Part shown: positions 12,504-24,116 of the stretch, piece by piece
How the letters are laid out: every line of letters starts with the position of its first letter
Numbering within the stretch: position 1 is the stretch's first letter
Origin: Coffea arabica
Taxonomy: Eukaryota > Streptophyta > Magnoliopsida > Gentianales > Rubiaceae
Length of the DNA: 64,000 nt
Direction: 5' to 3'
NCBI RefSeq assembly: GCF_036785885.1
Contig: NC_092317.1
Coordinates: 9,302,501-9,366,500 of the forward strand
The notes under the pieces: model-generated
What the model saw: only the letters and a program-made list of their open reading frames with translations
Databases searched by the model: none
Told to the model about the DNA's origin: nothing
Program-made: the position numbers and the translations under genes

Positions 12504-12731
12504 GCATGTACAGTTTTATGCACAAAATGAACTTTTCACAAGATAAATATCAAATCAGGAGTCAGTCAACAAAATTGTACCTCCAGCAGAAGTCTCTCAA
12601 TTCTACTTAGGAAGTGAGAAAATTTCTCTCTCGTTGAAATTTACATGGACTGGATGCTGATATAAAACGCATCAAGTAGTAAACCAGTATGAAAAGGCCT
12701 ACCATATGCACATTAAAATGTCCTTATCCTA
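11200..12731. other. Intergenic sequence between the LTR composite and ATG16-A
   Basis: AT-rich with no credible gene. It contains T-rich and A-rich runs and an (ATA)n microsatellite at 12472-12502. The last few hundred bases are the likely 3' UTR of the minus-strand ATG16-A. Confidence 0.5.
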
Positions 12732-15304
12732 TCATGCCCATATGCAAATAGAACCATTCTTGTCAGATGTAGCTAGTGGTTTTCCAAAGCCACTCCATGT
12801 ACAACAGACAACTGAACCTTTGTGCTTCTTTAGAGTGCTTACTACACTACCATTTGATGTTGACCAAATAAGAACAGATCCATCTGCCGATCCAGCAGCA
12901 ATGTAATTGTCATCTGAACTGAGACAGGATCGGCTCCAGTTAGAAGCAACTCTACTGCCATTCGCTCTAAACGTGCCACAGATTTCTAGACTCCGCATGT
13001 CAAATAAATTGTGCATGTTGTCTCTCCCACTCGTCAATATTAGATTGCCATTATGGGATAGAGATAATGATGTAACAGCAAGTGAATGTGCTGCAACTTC
13101 ACTCAGAAGTTTACCAGTTTGGATATCCCACAGCCGAAGACATCCATCTACATGACCTGAGAAAATGGCTTGACCGTCCGTGCTAAAAGAAAGTGCATTG
13201 CAATTGCTGTGGAAGAGAAGTGTTTTCATACAATAACCAGTGTGCAGATCCCAAACTTTTATGGTACGATCATAAGCTGAGCTAACAACATGGTGGCTTG
13301 AAACTTTACTAACATCTACAGCACATACTTTCTCTACATGGCCCGTGAGAGTATGGCGTGCTCGGCCCGAATTTACATCCCAGGCAACTAAGTTGTTGGA
13401 AACACTGGCAGCAATGATGGTTCTGTTATCATGGGTGATAGAAAGATCAATAACAGAGCCCACACAGCCATGAAAGGTGCGCACCAATGCCCCGGTAGTT
13501 GTGTCCCACATGTTTACTACTCGGTCCTGCCCTCCGCTAATCAATTTGGTGGAGTTATGCTCAAACACTATAACATCACAGCCACCGTCATGTGCAGAGA
13601 TCTGTCGCTTGCATATGCTGGGAACAGTTGATTCCATGCAGTACTCATCCTCCTCTCTCAGGCGGACCACACCATCTACTTGTCGTCGAGCCAGCTGTTC
13701 GATACTGCTAGCCTTCATTTTGTTCATCATATCTTCAAACGTGGCATCTGCCTAACCAAAAAAAAAAAGGGAGAATTCATCATGTTCAACAGGCACCATA
13801 GCTGACATGTAAATGTTATACTTCTTACTTATCCATGTTAGGACTATGAGACTTCCTTCAATTTCTTAATTCCAACATAAAAAAAAAATTACAGGCAATA
13901 TATTAAAAAGAAAATGATGCTTGTACCTCATTCAGGTGTTCAGCTTCCTGCATCTTCTGCAGCATCCATCGATCAATTAACGTCTTGTTTTCTGCTTCAA
14001 GATCATCAGCTCTAACAGTTGCTGCTTCAAGTTGTATTTTCAGATCATTGTGCTCAGTCATGATAAGTTCTAGAGCTTCAGTCTTTTCTGCTAAGAGTGC
14101 GTTTAAACGAGAACATTCCTCCCTGTAATTAAAGAAAGTTCAGTCGCCATAAAATAACTAAAATCTTTAGTATCATATCTTGACATGGGAAACAGAAAAA
14201 TCCAAATTGGGTGGTCGATAACACCTCGATTGTGCAAGCTCATTTTCTAGATCAGTGATAAGGGCTTCTTTCTCCTGTACCAATGTTTTCGACTCCCTGG
14301 ATTCAGCAACTTCGACCACAAGCTGCTCTGACAATCGAGCTTGAGCTTTATAACATTGCTGAAGTTCCAATTCAAGATTTTCAGCTTTCGTTTTCCATTC
14401 TGAGCCCTTCGGTGCCACATATCAACGAGGTCAATCAAGATATCCAATGTCTAGTGAAATGCCAAGGACAAGTATTCACAACAGCAACACTTTCTATCAG
14501 ATTTCTACTCATCAAATTCTGAAATATTCAAAGCATACACAAAACCAAAGCCCTCGACGAATACTAGTACTCAGCATTGTCATATAAGAATCCATGAAAA
14601 CAAATGAAGAATATACACAGCATTGTCAAACAATCCCATAAACCCATGAAGACTTTAGTTGCAAACCTAATAAATAGTCAAGTTTAAAGCAAATTCTGCC
14701 CCATATCACGCTCCTCATATCTTGCTGCAACCTTGCAATTTCGTCAAGGAAAATAAACATATCCACTTGCATCTTTCATGTCATAAAGTTGTAATCTTCT
14801 GAAAGTTATTACTGCCTCACTGTGCAGTCTAAACAAATATACAACTTAACAACTTAAAGCGACGACTCAAAATAATCAATGAAAATTAAATAAAGAATAA
14901 AAACAATTAATTTTTAAGCAAGTTAACATGGCAGGCAAGTCAAGAATGCTATAAATAGTTAAAGGGGCCCCGAATGCTTTGATCTTAAAACTAGTTCACA
15001 ACCAAGAAAATCAGTATTAACAGTAGCAATCAAGTTGAATATCAGACGAATCAGGGAGATTATCCAAAAACCAAGCTAGCTAAAAGAAGCAAAAAAATAT
15101 AAATTGAATAACGGGGTCGGCCGGCAAGTACCTGAGAAAGAATCGGCCTAGCAAGAGCGAGGAAAGCTGGAGCATGAGCGGCTTCTTCGACTAAATGCCG
15201 TTTTCGAAGAGCCGTGATAGCTTGCTTGATTGCTTCTTTTGTTACTACTATATCGTCCTCTGGTTCAGGCCTAAACCCAAAACAAGAAAAAGAAAAATAT
15301 CAGA

Positions 15305-15345
<41 letters not shown>

Positions 15346-15439
15346 AGTTTTATCAAAGTGAATTTTTATAGGCAAACTGCAAAAGGTTGAAGGGTTTTAG
15401 TTGTGCTTACATTATACTGTGAATTCTTAGTGTTACCAT
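12732..15439 (-). CDS. ATG16: ATG16 autophagy protein, copy A
   Basis: ATG16 binds the ATG12-ATG5 conjugate and directs ATG8 lipidation at the growing autophagosome. Coding exons on the minus strand are 15411-15412 (AT of the start codon), 15132-15270, 14225-14406, 13927-14122 and 12732-13751, all with GT-AG introns. They give 512 residues with no break, close to the 509 I recall for Arabidopsis ATG16. Residues about 1-45 are the ATG5-binding helix region (KEAIKQAITALRKRH), 50-210 a coiled coil (GSEWKTKAENLELELQQCYK), and 220-512 a seven-bladed WD40 propeller (e.g. AYDRTIKVWDLHTGY). The ATG is split AT|G by intron 1. An in-frame ATG nine codons upstream (15437-15439) would add an N-terminal extension. 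A (GA)n microsatellite lies in intron 1 (15307-15341). Confidence 0.94.
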
Positions 15440-16294
15440 AGCGGGGCTATGGCGTAAGAGAGGAAGAGGGGTTGATACAATGGATACCAGTTGAGGTTTC
15501 TTTTTTTGATTTGGAAGTTGGAAGAGGGAAATAGCGAGGATTTACAGCAGCAAGAAATTAGAATGTTACGAGTTACCGGGCTGTTCACCTTGAGAGGGTT
15601 GGGGTGTTTGAGGAGGGGTAATTCCGGAATTTTGGATTTTACCCTCTGAAGTGAAAAAAGGTCTCTACTTTACTCAATGAAAAATTAGCATGTAACAAAA
15701 AACACTAAATTAATTGTAAAGGTAGTCATGGTCATGGTATAACTTTTAAGAACTGTTATCTTTTTCTTCATGAAAGGGTAAATTTAGCATATATGCAAGA
15801 AAACAGCATAAGTTATTCCAATTTTTGTAAAAATTCTTCCATTTTGGTAACTTTATGGAAGGAAATGAGGAGTGTATTGAGTGTTGCTTTCTTGTCGTAA
15901 AAAAGTAAAACTTTTTTTCTTTATGAAAGACTGGATGCAACAAATGTAATTCAAACTATGGGAAGTTTTCCTTGTAAGTCAGCTCTTGTGATGATATTTT
16001 GATGTTGTCATCTCGTGCCCTAGTAAATTTTTTTTTAAAATTGTAATTCCCACCAAATTTGGATGTTGAAGTCTTGGACTCATTTTGGGATATCAACATC
16101 AAGAAATCAAGAAAAACTTCAATTATAATTCCCGTAAAAGTTCGTAGTTTAGTATATAGATTGAAGGATCAAATTTCCTGATTTGCAGTTAATCCAAAAG
16201 TTGCTCAAATGTACCATTTTAGCTTAAAGATGACTTAATCTCCTTTAAGCTAACTTTTGACTTATCTGATTTTAAATTCACCCGTTCTCCCATA
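15440..16294. other. Intergenic, promoter side of ATG16-A
   Basis: The first 150 bp should hold the 5' UTR and promoter of ATG16-A on the minus strand. The rest is AT-rich with no recognisable gene or element. Confidence 0.4.
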
Positions 16295-16818
16295 GTATAT
16301 GTGGGCGCTCACCTCGGCCCTTTTCGGATCTTCAATGCCGAGGTGATTACCTCGGTTCCTTAGCGTTAGAACGCATCTCATCTTCGCCTTTCCGAGATAA
16401 GTATTGTCTCAGTTTATCGATTCAGCTTCGCCCTCGAGCATGGTCATTCAATTCGCCTTGACATATGATGCTCACAGGCAAAACTGACTGATACCTGACA
16501 AATTGATATCACCACCGCCGCCCTTTTGTCCAGGCCTACTTCTGACACCGCCACCCTACACTGTCGTGCTACAGTTGACAAGGAGTAAAATTCATCATTC
16601 CTCCTATAGGTCTCTCTACTATAAATACCCTTCTACTATTTATGAATAAGGTATGCAAAAACTCCAATCTAATTGGTTTTATTTGTAACTTTCGACTCAT
16701 AACTGACTTCAGCATTGGAGTGGGATCGGGTATAAGACCCCGCACGCTCTTATGTTTCAACAGGTGAGTTCGTGCTGCCGACTTTGCTCGCCCGCCCAGA
16801 AATCACCTCGTTAGTATA
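16295..16818. mobile_element. Solo LTR of a gypsy-like element
   Basis: Element 16300-16813, flanked by the 5-bp duplication gtata (16295-16299 and 16814-16818). It starts TGTGGGCGCTCACCTCGG and has a TATA-like box (ctataaataccc, 16618-16629) followed by a ctgacttcagcattggagtg block, which resembles the transcript-start to polyadenylation region of many plant gypsy LTRs. The last bases are TTA rather than CA, so the end has drifted or the boundary is off by a few bases. Confidence 0.72.
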
Positions 16819-17525
16819 AAAGTAAGAATATATATAGCAAAAAAAAAATCAAAAATCAATGTCCCCATTTCAATTAGGGTTCAGTTAGAACTCCCATTTT
16901 CCCTCCGAAGTCTTCTTGTAATTATGGATGGATTAAGATCCAAATGCTAGAGTCAAATGTGGATATCTAGAAGGTGTTACCATCCGTCCGGATATAGATA
17001 CATATTAGATCCAGATTCAAAGTCCAGCCCTATTGGCAGCAGGGTTTGAACCGTCAAATGAAGTGTGCAATATTAGCAATTAGTAGCACTCTTGGAGGAT
17101 TTGTTTTGCCTTTAGAATTAATGAGGAAAGTTCTTGGGATGATGCTTCTTTGGTAGAGATGTTATAAACCATTTTTAATTATTTATTTTTAATGCAATCT
17201 GATACAGATAACCATTTTTCACTTAATCACCACTTTCGCAAAGAATAAGTTAATAAAGATCTCGAACTGTCTTTAACGTGTCCTAGCCCAAAGGCCAAAT
17301 GAAAACAAATTACCTTGTGTTTACTAACTAAAAGAAAATCACAGCGCTAAACAAAACTGGGCAAAGAAATACATGTTTACAGCAAAATCAAAGTGGTTTC
17401 GGTTTGAGCTTTAGGCATGATATACATTTCAAATGTACAAATGTACATTTGTACAGTAGGTATAGACCACAGAAGGAAGGAGAAGACATCATATAAATAC
17501 AAATGTACAAATAACTTGCTTCCTA
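16819..17525. other. Intergenic, 3' flank of ATG16-B
   Basis: AT-rich; no gene seen. The final 100-200 bp are the likely 3' UTR of ATG16-B, with a short palindromic run of acaaatgtacatttgtac at about 17436-17453. Confidence 0.4.
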
Positions 17526-20333
17526 TCATGTCCATATACAGATAGAACCATTCTTATCAGATGTTGCTAGTGGTTTTCCAAAGCCACTCCATGAACAACA
17601 AAGAACTGAAGTTGTATGTTCCTTTAGAGTGCTTACAATTTTAGCATTTGATATTGACCAAATATGAACAGATCCATCAACAGATCCAGCAGCAACATAA
17701 TTGTCATCTGAACTGAGACAGGATCTGCTCCAATTAGATGCAACTCTGTTGCCATTTGCTCTGAATGTGCCACAAACTTCAAGGGTCCGCATGTCGAATA
17801 AATTGTGCAAGTTGTCTCTGCCACTTGTCAATATTGTGTTACCATTTCGAGATAGAGATAGTGATGTAACAGCAAGTGAATGTGCTGCAACCTCACTCAA
17901 AAGTTTACCAGTTTGTATATCCCACAGCCGAAGATTTCCATCTACATGACCTGAACAGATAGTTTGTCCATCTATGCTAAAAGTCAGCGCATTGCAATTG
18001 CTGGGGAAGAGAATTGTGTTAATACAGTAACCCTTCTGCAGATCCCAAACTTTTATGGTACGATCATAAGCTGCACTCACAACATGGCGACTTGAAATTT
18101 TACTAACATCTACAGCAACTACTTTCTCCATATGACCTGTGAGAGTATGGCGTGTTCTGGCTGAACTTGCATCCCAGACAACTAAATTCTTTGAACCACT
18201 AGCAGCTATGATGGTTCTGTTATCAGGGGTGATAGAAAGATCAAGAACAGAACCCACACAACCTTCAAAAGTGCGCACCAGTGCACCAGTGTTTGTGTCC
18301 CACATTTTCACATCTCGGTCCTGCCCTCCACTAATCAATTTGGTGGAGTTGTACTCAAATGCTATAGTACCACAGCCACCTTCATGTCCAGGGATCCGTT
18401 GCTTACACATATTGGGAATACTTGACTCCACATAGTACTCAGCACCCTCTTCACTTCGGCGGACCACACCATCTACTTGTTGACGAGCCAGCTGTTCTAT
18501 GCTGCTATTATTCACCTGGTCTAGCATATCTCCATATATTGCATTAGCCTAACAGATCAATAGATCACCAATCATATATAGATACGCATAAATAGCTAAC
18601 ATTTGAATTATATGTTTCAGTACAAAGACCATAATGCTCTTATGCAAACCCTATTTAACATGCATTAAGTAAATAAAATTAGTTTTGCATGTATCAGGTA
18701 AGTGAAAATCGTGCATTTACCAATCATATCTGACATATGGTAGTCAATGTGTGCATAGGTTGAAATTCATAAAAGAACAGCAGATATTATGTAATAAGAA
18801 TGATGTAATTACCACCAAGCTTGTGTACCTTGGCGACCGTAAGGACTCTTTTCAACAAAATTTAAAATGAAGCTTCAGGGGGTGGGGGAATATGATTTTA
18901 GTTCTGCCAGCAAAGTGAACTGAATTATATTGCTCAAGTCACTACCAAAGTAGAATCAAGCACGTACATCCAGGAAGAAGAAGAAGAGCCAAGCAAATGC
19001 ATTAACCAGAAAAAAGTCATCTTACCTCATTAAGGCGTTCAGCATCCTGCATCTTCTGCAGCATCCATCGATCAATTAGCATCTTATTCTCTGCTTCAAA
19101 CTTGTCCGCTCTAGCTTTTGCCTCTTCAAGTTGTGTTTTAAGAACCTGGTTTTCACTTATCATGAGTTCTAGAGCTTTAGTCTTTTCTTCTAAGAGTGTA
19201 TTCAAATCTGAACATTCATCCCTGCAATTTAAGAAACTTCATTCACCACACAGTTCCTGAAATTCCAACTTATAATCCTTAATTGAGAAAGTGGTTATCT
19301 AATTCAGATTTTCCATTCTATAAATGCAAACTGATTTCATATTTCGGACAGCAGATAAACCTTGCTTTTGCAAGCTCACTCTGTAGATCAGCTATAATGG
19401 CATCTTTCTCTTGAATTGCAGTTTTAAAAGTTCTTGATTCAGCCACTTCCACCACAAGCTGCTCTGACAATCGAGCCTGAGCTTTATAACACTGCTGAAG
19501 TTCCACTTCAAGATTTTCAGCTTTCTCTTTCCACTCTGAGCCCTTCAGAAGCAAATTTAACGATTCAATCCAGACATCTAATGTCCAACAAAACGCCGAA
19601 AACAAGTACAGATACGACCAACTCTCCCTATCAGATTGTTAACAAGCAAGACCATCTAACTTCAATCCAAATTTTAATAAAGCACGATGAAAACTCTCAA
19701 TGAGGTATTATTATACAATTAGAATGCCATAAACTAACAACTTTAGGCACCATATTCCAATCAATATGCAACAAAATTCCTCGAAAGCTAGATGCCTGAC
19801 CCTTATGATCGGTAAAACTCAAGTAAAGTGACAATGCCAAAAACCACCTAAATGCCTGCACTCAAGCAAGAAGATCCCCTACCATCACTATTAGAGAAAA
19901 TTAGTTCCTGGGTTTTGGAGATGAAAGATTTTTGTTCATCATTTCCCTTTTTCTTATCACTATTTTTAGCCCAAACTAATTTGCACAAGAAATAACAGAG
20001 GATCAACTGAAACTTAAAAAAAAAAAAAACTATATAAAACTAAATAAACAAGTCAAATATCAAGAATTCGAATTGGGGAGGTGGGGATTGATAGTACCTG
20101 AGAAAGAAGAGGCTTAGAAAGGGCGATGAAAGCCGGGGAATGAGCTGCTTCTTCCACCAAATGCCTTCTTCGAAGGGCTTTGATAGCATGCTTGATTGCT
20201 TCCTTCGCTATCTTTATTTCCTCCTCTTGCAAAGCCCTGAACCCCACAATTAATTTTTCATCAGCAAAGAATCAACAATAAAAGTATCATTAAATTTACT
20301 GGAACTAGTCCGAGGTTAGATTTATACTTACAT
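17526..20333 (-). CDS. ATG16: ATG16 autophagy protein, copy B
   Basis: Second intact ATG16, in the same orientation as copy A about 2 kb away. Coding exons are 20332-20333 (AT), 20098-20236, 19361-19542, 19026-19221 and 17526-18548, giving 513 residues. The three internal exons have exactly the lengths of copy A (139, 182 and 196 nt), so the two arose by tandem duplication. Order: N-terminal helix (KEAIKHAIKALRRRH), coiled coil (GSEWKEKAENLEVELQQCYK; KMLIDRWMLQKMQDAERLNE), WD40 propeller ending NGSICIWT. This copy looks closer than A to the usual sequence at several family positions (EGGCGTIAFEYNS, DRDVKMWDTNTGALV). As in A, the start codon is split AT|G. A hAT MITE lies about 190 bp upstream. 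Confidence 0.95.
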
Positions 20334-20517
20334 TTTTTGCTGGAGGGGATGGACTCTTTGTTTTTGTTGTCTTGAGCAAAATGAATCTGAGTTGAAATTT
20401 TGTGATTTTTGCTTGTGAATTTGGAATAGGGAAAGAAAAGGAAAAGTGAAGGGGAGAAGTGGGGAGGAACGCTGCAGCCAGCCAGCCACCCACACCGGCT
20501 GTTGAGGCATTAATCTG

Positions 20518-21056
20518 GTCCCAGCTAGGCCTGTCAACGGGCCGGGCCGGGGCGGAATTCATTATTCCGGATCTGGCATGCCAAATCGGATCCGGATTCG
20601 ACCGGTTTACCAGACGGGTCTTCTACTCTATGTTACGGATCCGGATCCGACAGGTCTCGGATCCGGGTCTGGGTTTACCCGAAAAAATTATGAAAATTTA
20701 CAATTTCTAATAAAAATGAGAAAAAAATATATTTGTACACTAATTTCTAACTAATACAAAAAAAAAAACCAAATAAGAAAATAAATCAAATTGACTTTAT
20801 TCAAATACATCATCCTAATCAAATTATATTGATAAATATACATATTTTAAATTATTAATCTATTTATATCCGGATCCGGGTCTAATACGGATCAGAATAT
20901 TATATTCTGTATCCGACCCATTTTTTTGTTTGACAAAACGGATCCAGATCCGGATCTGGGTAACGGAATTAAATCCCTATCCATATCCGCAATAATTTCA
21001 CGGATCCGGGCCGGATCCGGATCTAGACCCGGACCGTTGACAGGCCTAGTCCCAGC
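20518..21056. mobile_element. hAT-type MITE upstream of ATG16-B
   Basis: Element 20526-21048 (523 bp) with the 8-bp target duplication gtcccagc (20518-20525 and 21049-21056). The terminal inverted repeats begin taggcctgtcaacgg. The interior is packed with ggatccgg-type palindromic motifs near both ends and is AT-rich in the middle. No coding capacity. It lies in the promoter or 5' UTR side of ATG16-B. Confidence 0.9.
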
Positions 21057-21380
21057 ATAAAATGGGAAAAATATTATTTAAAAAAATTGAGATAAGCATT
21101 ACTAGAAATTATTTTATGTGATAATTTTATTTTAAACGTATCACATTATAAAAAAAAGTGTTATATTAAAATATTTTTTGAAAATGCAATTTTAAAATAT
21201 TTCCCAGTTTTATCGAAGTATATTATAGCAAAATTTTAAAAAAAAATGGACTGGATTTTAAGTCAGTTTTCCCAATTTCTCATTTTCACCCGCCAAACGA
21301 ATTTTATTGATAGATTTGGTTGGGTGGAAGTGAATGGGTTTATGCCTTGTGAGCCCAAATTCACTTTGCTAAATTCCTTT
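21057..21380. other. Short intergenic stretch before the ATG16 pseudogene
   Basis: AT-rich sequence with no gene or element that I recognise. Confidence 0.35.
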
Positions 21381-22000
21381 TTATTTGGTGGATTCGGTTT
21401 CATTACTATCGAGGGACCATATGGATACCGTACCATCAGCAGAACAAACAGCAGCAAAATTCTCATCAGGACCAACACAAGTTCTTATCCAATTATTAGC
21501 CACATTACTGCCCTTTGTCTTAAATTTTCTGCAAACTTGCATTGTCCTAACATCAACCAAGTTGTGCAAAACATTTCTTCCGCTGCTCATCAAAATATTC
21601 CCATTTTGAAGTGAACGAATTGAAGTAATTGGTTGACCGTGTACCTTCATGTCACCAGCTTTTCTATGGTAAAAAACATGATTTTCCCATCATCATGGCT
21701 TGAGCAGAACATTCTGCTTTCATCTGCAAAACAGATGGCATTAGTGTTACTAGGAGAGAAATGAAGGCTAGTTAGAGGGTATTCATGTTGCAGGTTCCAT
21801 ATCTTTATGCAGTCACTAGGGGCAGCGCTGATGATCAAATATTCATCCTCAAACTAATATCAACTGCACAAACTTTTTGCTGATGGCCCTTCAAAGTTTG
21901 AAGAATTTGGCCTGAATTCAAGTCCCATACACATATATTTCGCGAGGTGAGGCCTGCAACTAGTAACCTGTTGTCTGTGCTGATTGCCATATCACAAACT

Positions 22001-22404
22001 TGACAAGTTTTCTAGATCAAAGACTGAATGCATCTTTTGTGCATCTTTTCCATTTAAATAGAAAAACTCTGTACCTTCTCTCCTCCGTCAGAATATCTAC
22101 CTCCCTAATGTATTAATTACAGATATGCTAATATACATCTAATATAGTAGACCATAATCAGCTCTCCTTGATTAGTGCAATTAGTAGACTAGATCCCATA
22201 AGCAGCTGTTCTTGTCTTTTGCTAGCAGATCAGATCCCATAATCAGTTGTTGCCCATGACTTTCATAAGCAGCTGTTCTTGACTTTTACTTTTGCTAGCA
22301 GACCAGATCCCATAATCAGCTGCTGTCCTTGACTTCCATAAGCAGCTGTTCTTGACTTTTGCATTTAGTAGACCAGATCCCATAATCAACTACTGCCCTT
22401 GATA
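22001..22404 (-). repeat. 3' LTR of the copia element
   Basis: 404 bp, ends TATCAAGG and CTTGTCA in element direction, next to the polypurine tract. Confidence 0.93.
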
Positions 22405-23712
22405 TCCCCCCTCAAATTGATGCGGGTTGACCAACAAGCTTCAATTTGTCAACCAGAAAATTGTGCCTATGACGGGAGAGAGCTTTAGTAAATATATCAG
22501 CAGTTTGGAGATCAGTGGTAATATGAGGAAGAGAAATAACATGATCATCATATGCTTCACGGATAGAGTGACAATCAACTTCAATATGTTTTGTACGCTC
22601 ATGGAATACAGGATTAGCAGCAATATGAATAGCGCTAGTATTATCGGCATGAAGGGGAGTAGGTGCAAGTTGGGGAAACCCAAACTCACCTAAGAGGCCT
22701 CGAAGCCAAATGATCTCAGAACATCCAGAGGACATAGCACGATACTCTGACTCAGTAGAGGATTTAGACACCCTATCTTGCTTTTTGCTTTTCCAAGAAA
22801 TAAGAGAATTTCCAAGAAACATGCACCAACCAGTAATTGATCGTCTAGTATCTGAACACCCTGCCCAGTCAGCGTCGCTATAGGCTACCAAATGAATAGG
22901 AGAATTTTTGGAGAAGAATAGACCACGAGAGGAAGTGCCTAGTAAATAGCGAATAATGCGACGAACAGCAGCTAGATGGAGATGCCTAGGCGTCTGCATA
23001 AATTGACTAACTTGTTAAACAGCAAATGAAATATCAGGCCGAGTAATAGTTAAATAGTTAAGACTTCCCACCAATTGCCGATAGAGAGAGGAATCTGAGA
23101 GAAAATCACCCTCATCACGGCGATATTTAACATTTACTTCCAAGGGAGTATCAACAGACCGACCATCTTGAAGACCTGCCAAAGCAATTAATTCCTGGAT
23201 GTATTTATGCTGATGTAAGAAAATACCAGCTGAGATAGAGTGCACTTCTAGGCCCAAAAAATATTGTAGAGGACCTAAATCTTTCATATGAAAAGAACGT
23301 TGAAGATGCTCTTGAAGTTGAGATATTAATGCAGAGTCATTTCCTGTGATAACAATATCATCAACATATACCAGAAGTAAAACCAGTCCCTTATCAGTCT
23401 TGCGAAGAAACAAAGAGGAGTCATACTGGCTCTGAACAAATGAGAAGCTAATAAGGGTAGAACGGAACTTATCAAACCAAGCCCGTGGAGCTTGTTTTAA
23501 GCCATAGAGTGAACGTTTTAGCTTACAAACATCAGAAGAAGATGTAAAAAAAAACCCTGATGGTGGAGTCATATAAATATCTTCTTGAAGATCGCCATGT
23601 AAAAAGGCATTCTTAACATCCATCTGTCGCAATGACCAGCCTGTAGAAACAGCAATAGCTAGAACAAGTCTAACTGTTGTCATCTTTGCCACAGGAGCAA
23701 AGGTCTCCTCAT

Positions 23713-24116
23713 AATGTACTCATAGTTGTCAAAATCGCGATCCGGATCGTAGGATCGTACGATCCTACGATCCGGATAACCAAAATCGATCCGGATCGTA
23801 TGCAGAGTCGCAAATCATATTAATCTTTGTAGGATCGCATAGAATCGTAGCAGGATCGGTAGGATCGTGTAGGATCGGTAGGATCGTACGATTCTACAAT
23901 TTTTTTGTAAATTTGTGAAATACGAAGCTCCATTTTGCAAGTAAATGAAAATATTTGTGGTATATTTGTAATTTATCAAAGAATTACAACCTTTAATTGC
24001 AATTAAGAGCTTTTGGTAGGATCTTACGATTCTACGATCCGATCCTACGATCCGATCCTGTGAAACTAAAATCGATCCTATGTAGGATCCCAATTTTACA
24101 AACCTTGAATGTACTC
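23713..24116. mobile_element. Mutator-type MITE nested in the copia element
   Basis: Element 23722-24107 (386 bp) with the 9-bp duplication aatgtactc (23713-23721 and 24108-24116). The termini are imperfect inverted repeats (tagttgtcaaaatcgcgatcc against aggtttgtaaaattgggatcc). The interior has many copies of aggatcgtacgatcc-type palindromes. It is younger than the copia copy it sits in. Confidence 0.85.
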
